From Zopfochytrium polystomum (Eukaryota; Chytridiomycota; Chytridiomycetes; Chytridiales; Chytridiaceae): a stretch of DNA of 64,000 nt. The DNA lies in contig JAIVFJ010000005.1 in assembly GCA_025765615.1 (NCBI GenBank), forward strand, positions 434,001 to 498,000. The letters run 5' to 3'. Positions 59,242-64,000 of the stretch are shown in pieces. The position numbers were made by a program, and so were the translations under genes. Below the pieces are notes generated by a model. It saw only the letters and a list, made by a program, of their open reading frames with translations, did no database searches and was not told the origin of the DNA. Numbering within the stretch: position 1 is the first letter of the stretch; the number at the start of each line of letters is the position of its first letter.

Positions 59242-61079
59242 TCACATCATGGTAAGACCATCGAGGAAGCCGCGCGAAACATCCGCGATGATGGAGCGGT
59301 CGGGCACAGACGCGGCTGTTCCGTATATCGCCGCGAACTCGCCCTCTCCAGCAGACGGGTCGCGTTTGAGAAGCTCGACGGCCTCCTTCACGTCGGCGAC
59401 CAGCTGGTCGGCGACGCCGACAGTCAGATAAGTGCACGCGATGTGGATTGCTTCCGGACGCTGGAGCATGTTCAGGTGCCAGCCCTTCTTGGACAGGATG
59501 TCGCCGACGGCAAAGATTTTGACCGGACCCGTCGAAACAAAGGAGATCACGGAGCCCAGAGGGTTGCCTAGGATCGCCAGACCGTCTATGCTGTTGATGC
59601 CCGACTTGATTTTGCGAGCGGCACCGACGATCTCGCGGGTTGTCTCGATGTAGCCTTCCTCACCAAACTTCATCAGAGCCGTCCAGCATCCAGCAATCAG
59701 AGCACCGGCGCGGGAGCCAGAAATTGTCGGGGACGCGTATACACCCCCTGGCCAGTTGGGAGCGATGAAGTATTGGTGCTTGCGAAGCTCTTTGGTGTGG
59801 TACATGATCACACTGGACCCCTTTGGCGCGAACCCGTACTTGTGGGTGTCGCAAGAAATAGCGGTGACACCGTCCACACGGAAATCGAAGGGGTATGCCT
59901 GTGGGAAGCCAGCCTTTTCCGCGAAGGGAATGATGAACCCTCCGAGGCAGGCATCGACGTGCATTCCGATGTTGTGCTTCTTAGCCAACGCTGCGAGAGC
60001 AGGAATGTTGTCCATGATACCGTGGGGGAAGTTGGGTGCCGAGCCGGCGAGCTGAATTTCAAGAAAGTAAGAGCGTATGGATCAATGCGCGTTCACCGGA
60101 TCGGATGCAGACTAACCATGATCGTGTTCGGCGTGATGGCTCGCTTGACCAATTCAAGGTCGACCTCTCCTGTTTTCGGGTCCATGGGGATTGAGATCAT
60201 TTTGACCCCAAAGTAATCGGCGGCTTTGTCAAAGGCAGCGTGGATAGTAACGGGGACGACCCTGCGCGCAAAACAAAGGCACAGTTAGTATAAGGCGCGC
60301 TAGCCCGCACCGAGGAAACACGTAAAAACAACGGGTTAAAAATTGAATAAGACGCCTACATTTCGGGCTTCGTGATGCCTTTGGTGGCCTTGGCCCACTC
60401 GCGGTGGGTTTTGACAGACATCAAGATACTTTCAGTTCCTCCGGTGGTCATGCTGCCGGCAGCCTCGGCCTTTGCATTGTACATCGCGAGCACCATGGAG
60501 ATGATCTCCGCCTCCATCTTTCGAATCCCAGGGAAGAGTTCTGGGTGGAGCGGCTGGGTAAAAGAATCGCAGAAAAGGGCAGATCGTTAGAGCTAAAATC
60601 GGGTAGATCCGCGCTTCAAACTGTTAACTTCTCACGTTGGAAACGTTAAAAAGGCCGTAGGCTTCCGTGATGAGGGAGCCAAGCTGGTCGCCGCCGTGGT
60701 ACACGGCGCCCGAGACCTTGCCATCCTTCCAGTGCACGTGGCCGAGCTGGTGATGCCGCTTGAGCTCGGCGCGGACAGCGTCGTCGGAGAGGCCCTTGGG
60801 TGGCAGTCGGGCGTTCTCACCGCGGGAATCTTTGAGCATGCCGGCCTGGAGGCTCTTGACGCTCTTGTCGATCTCGGCCTGGACCAGGCTGTTTGCGCCA
60901 GGGATTGCGGAGCGGGACGCGGTGATGATGGTTTGGAGGGCCTCGGCGACGAGATCCTTGACGGTTTGGGCAGGGCCCTTTGTCAGAATGGAGCGAGCCA
61001 ACGAGGACCCAGCCCGGAGGAGGACGATGTAGAACACCAGCGACTTGAGGAGCTGGAGAGGTGAGCTGCTGAGGACCAT
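59242..61079 (-). CDS. DPL1: Sphingosine-1-phosphate lyase
   Basis: PLP enzyme of the ER membrane that cleaves phosphorylated sphingoid bases to a fatty aldehyde and phosphoethanolamine, the exit step of sphingolipid breakdown. Exons 61079-60636, 60553-60360, 60261-60117 and 60051-59242 give 530 residues. An N-terminal membrane helix ([17 protein letters not shown] region, about 10-35) is followed by a Lys/Ala-rich link. The fold-type I core has [62 protein letters not shown] and the cofactor lysine in [15 protein letters not shown] (about 325). Then [18 protein letters not shown] follows. The cofactor-contacting Asp (HVDA) and His residues are intact. Length is close to yeast Dpl1 and human SGPL1. 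Introns are 65-98 nt. The Met at 61079 follows an A-rich leader. Confidence 0.95.
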
Positions 61080-62312
61080 TTTTTTTTTCGGTTTCTGGGG
61101 AAACGAGTACGTCGGATGAGTGAGACGGGAGTGATTGAGTGAGTGAGTGAAGAAAGTGAGTGAGCGAGGGAGGCGGGCTATTTCAACAAACGTTGGGTGG
61201 TTGGTGGTGGGTGTATTATTTTTTCCGTGCGCCAAATATTATTTAACGGCAAAAGGAAAAAAAGAAAAACTAAAAATAAGAATTTTTTTTTTGTGTTTTT
61301 TTCTTTGTCCTTTTTTGGTGTTTTCCCAACGACGAACTATTTGATTGTGAGAACTTGCAACGAACGAATGTGCCTGCAACCTGCCAGTCTCCGGAGGTTT
61401 CCCCGATCTCGGGGGAATGACGTCGCCGTTTTGGCGGTGGCTGCTTGGTTGAGTGCGGGTGAAATAGTTTTGCCGCCAGCCTGTCTTTTTTTCCGCAGAA
61501 CAGATAGACTTGGAAGCGTGGAACCCGCGCGCGAACGATCGACGCGCTTCCGAAAGACAAACCAGCAATCAAAAAAAAAAAAAAAAAAAAAAAAAATAGA
61601 ACCACTCGGGCGCGGCTGGGACCCCATTTCTTGGAACGACAAAGACAAAGACAAACAGGCGAGCAAGTCGCCGATGCGAAAGAGAGGAAAGGAAAGCACC
61701 TTCACTGCTTCAGCCAGCCAGCCAATCCTCTGTCAACTACTATTTGCGCTGCTCTGCTCTTGGTCTCCCCCGCCCGCCGCCGCTACGCACGCTAACGCTT
61801 TCATGGGTTAAAGTCTCGTGCCCCAATTAACTAAAGATGAAAAAAATAGTCCCCTGTTGCAAGCGGAAATCGAGCAACTATTAGGATAAAGATACAACGG
61901 TTATCAGCGCCCGTTGCCGTTGTATCTTTATCCTGAAAGTGGCGATGGAAAGTCGTTCTATGAATATACAACTTTGCTGTCCAGTGCACCAAAAGGAGTC
62001 GAACAATTCTTGCTGCAAATTCGGCGTGGCGGCCAGAGAGCGTGCAATCGTTCAACTTTTTGCAGAAGCGGTCAAGAACTCATGAGCCGAACGTAGTCTG
62101 CCATCGTTGCGATACGCGCTGCTTGGAAGTGAGCGAAGCTCGCGACCTGGCCGTCTGGAACTTGCCGATGGCGGGAAAGCCGGGAAAGCGAGAGAACCAT
62201 TTCAACTGACTGGAACCCATTTCGACCAGACAATTTGAGCTGTTTGTTTTATTTTTTTTCTTCCTCCCCTCTCCGTTCGAAGTCCCATTTCTACTCGCGG
62301 TCTATAAATCAG
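61080..62312. other. Intergenic between divergent DPL1 and SPAG16 genes
   Basis: It holds both promoters. It contains A/T runs (61265-61310, 61569-61597), a perfect hairpin (61883-61934) and no recognisable frame. A TATA-like tctataaatc at 62299-62308 lies immediately before the SPAG16 start codon, too close to be its promoter unless the leader is minimal. Confidence 0.45.
61883..61934. repeat. Perfect 18-bp inverted repeat with 16-nt loop
   Basis: Arm 61883-61900 (aggataaagatacaacgg) and arm 61917-61934 are exact complements around a 16-nt loop. No T-run follows at the distance a simple terminator would need. Role unknown. Confidence 0.85.
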
Positions 62313-63410
62313 ATGTCGTCGCGCACCGGCCCCGCAACGCAGCTACTGCAGCCCGCTGGCCAGATCGGTCCGGGTCGGACATCCGTGGACGCGTCTGCGA
62401 CACAGCCACCCATCCACGACGATGCCCTCGAAAGCCCCAACACGTACTACCTTGAAGGTGTGTGGAGTAAGATGAAGGGAAGAGACCGACCGGTTTCTCA
62501 CCCTTCAGATTTGAGCCTGATAGCATGATCAGAACTGCTCGCTATCCTGTGACTGGGGGGAGGCCAACCCCCCCATCTGCTTCGCTGAAACCCCCCGCCC
62601 CTCCCCCCCGCCCCCTTCCCACAACCCCACTGACAAAACTGTCACCCCGCGTGTCCTCCCCCGCAGTTGCAGCAGTAAAACCCGATCTCGAAGACTCTGA
62701 CGAAGAGTTGGACTACCAAGAGGTCCTAGTCGAAGAGTTTGAGGACCTTTCCGACTCTGACGGCGAGGAGACGCTGGAAAAGGCGGTCCGCAACATCAAC
62801 GAAAAGACCTTTTTTGGCGGCGGCGGCATCGCGGGCGACGAGGTCGGGGGCGAGAACGCAAAGGGTGACGAGCCGCCGACCGCCTCGCTGACGAAGCGGC
62901 AGGAAGTTGTCGACGACTTTATCAGGAACTACTTGTCTAGCAAGGGGCTTTTCAAGTCTTTGGAGGCTTTTCAGGTGAGGGCGTGATTGGGCAGTTAGGG
63001 TGGGGGAAGGGAGCCTGGGGGGGGGGGAGGGGGGAGGGAGGTGACGGACTCCGAGGGACGCTCCAAGAGGGATAATGGAGCGGAGCCTTTCCCAGGCTTC
63101 GAGCCTTTGCTGATTTGCCCCTCTTTCGGGTTTGTGCATACGTGTTTCGTTTGGCGTGCTGCTCACGGGGGGACCGCAGAACGAGTGGTTCGAGTTCCAG
63201 CAAAAAAACCGCCTCACGCCCGAAGATGTGAACGTTGTGCCCGATATTTATCAAAAAAACCAAGAGCTCGCCGACTCGTTGCTAAAGCTGAGAATCGACG
63301 TGGAAAACTACAAGGAAATTGCCAGGTCTGCTCCCTCCCTGCCCTCAGCTGCCAAACCTCTCAACCCCACCGAATCCCCCTCCCCCAATCGTCCACCAAA
63401 AACCAACCAA

Positions 63411-63453
<43 letters not shown>

Positions 63454-64000
63454 CAAAGCCCGGGCCACGTACGACAAGCTCCGCAAAGAGCGCGACTTTC
63501 ACCGTATGCACCACAAGCGGGTCGTCCAAGAAAAGAACCGTCTCATCGGTGACATCAAGCGGCTGAAGAAGCACTACGAATCGTACGAGCCCACGCTGAA
63601 GCAGCTGCGCCATCGCTACGAAATCGCAATGAAGGAAAAGATGCTGACAAAGCTCGAGCGCGACCGGCTGGCGGGGAAGGTGCAGGGGCTCGAGGCGTCG
63701 CTCAAGTCTGGGAGGGGCGCCAGCGGCGGCGGCGTCGGCACAGGACTGTTGCCGGGCGGCGGTGCGGCGGGGCCTGGCGGAGCGGGTGGGGTGGCGGCAG
63801 CTGCGGAGAGTGGGTATACCGTAGGAGGCGGTCGGAGGGAGAAGGACGGTGGTGGCGGTGGGGCCGCCGGCAGCGCGTGGCCCGGGCTGAAGCCCCCGCG
63901 CAGGGCGGGTGGAGGTAAGGCGGGCGCGCCCGGGAAGGAGTCTGTCCTGCCGGTGGAGGACCGAAGGAACGTTTACCTCCACATGGACATGCCAACGGCC
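62313..64000 (+). CDS. SPAG16: SPAG16/PF20 axonemal central-apparatus protein (N-terminal part, runs off the window)
   Basis: Homologue of Chlamydomonas PF20, a component of the central pair bridge needed for flagellar beating. Exons 62313-62461, 62509-62974, 63180-63325 and 63454 onward stay in phase. The N-terminus has TYYLEGV. A Pro-rich stretch is followed by an acidic region (LDYQEVLVEEFEDL) and a LisH-like helix pair (VVDDFIRNYLSSKGLFKSLE). Then come EWFEFQQKNRL, VPDIYQKNQELADSLL and a coiled coil with the very conserved KERDFHRMHHKRVVQEKNRL, HYESYEPTLKQLR and KEKMLTKLERDRL. A Gly-rich linker leads to the window edge; the seven WD40 repeats expected after it lie outside. The third intron ends in a 40-nt A-run just before its AG. 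Confidence 0.92.
63413..63452. repeat. Poly-A run at an intron 3' end
   Basis: About 40 A residues take the place of the pyrimidine tract directly before the AG acceptor (63452-63453) of SPAG16 intron 3. Confidence 0.9.

Overview
The window is nuclear DNA of a eukaryote, most likely a zoosporic (chytrid-like) fungus. Genes are split by many short introns, mostly 40-110 nt with GT-AG ends. Fungal hallmarks are a single-finger GATA factor with an 18-residue loop, an Mrn1/Nrd1-type four-RRM protein, an Rcf2-like mitochondrial protein and a Fus1-like membrane SH3 protein. A SPAG16/PF20 homologue, a protein of the axoneme central apparatus, sits at the right edge and argues for a flagellated stage. 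The assignment rests on gene content read by eye; no database was searched.

Layout. 1-2.7 kb is repeat-rich with no recognisable gene. 2.7-4.2 kb holds a decayed coding-like segment and EMP24. 4.5-6.3 kb holds broken Copia-type retrotransposon sequence with scrambled LTRs and a perfect palindrome. 6.5-12.8 kb is a gene-dense block: a C-CAP domain protein, DUS4, a NIPA-type transporter and mitochondrial fumarase. 14.4-19.0 kb is a large DNA transposon gene with P-element/THAP9-like motifs. 20.0-23.2 kb is an Argonaute with a complete catalytic tetrad. 24.5-31.6 kb is a nest of retrotransposons: inverted pieces of one Copia family around a compact chromodomain Gypsy element that has lost reverse transcriptase, RNase H and the integrase core. 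From 32.3 kb to the end the window is again gene-dense: GATA factor, FKBP-TPR protein, NR2C2AP-like protein, SH3 membrane protein, Rcf2-like protein, two four-RRM proteins, an unrecognised gene, CDC6, a LIM protein, a long WD40 protein, sphingosine-1-phosphate lyase and SPAG16/PF20.

The host genes are a mixed housekeeping set: secretion (EMP24), tRNA modification (DUS4), TCA cycle (fumarase), respiration (Rcf2-like), replication licensing (CDC6), sphingolipid breakdown (DPL1), RNA binding and cilia. They do not form one pathway. The most suggestive association is an apparently slicer-competent Argonaute lying between a DNA transposon and a retrotransposon nest whose inverted arms could fold into double-stranded RNA. 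Splice models were built by hand. For EMP24, C-CAP, DUS4, NIPA, fumarase, Argonaute, GATA, FKBP, SH3, Rcf2-like, the RRM protein, CDC6, DPL1 and SPAG16 the exon phases add up without interruption. Starts of the LIM, Mrn1-like, SH3, transposase and unrecognised genes remain uncertain.
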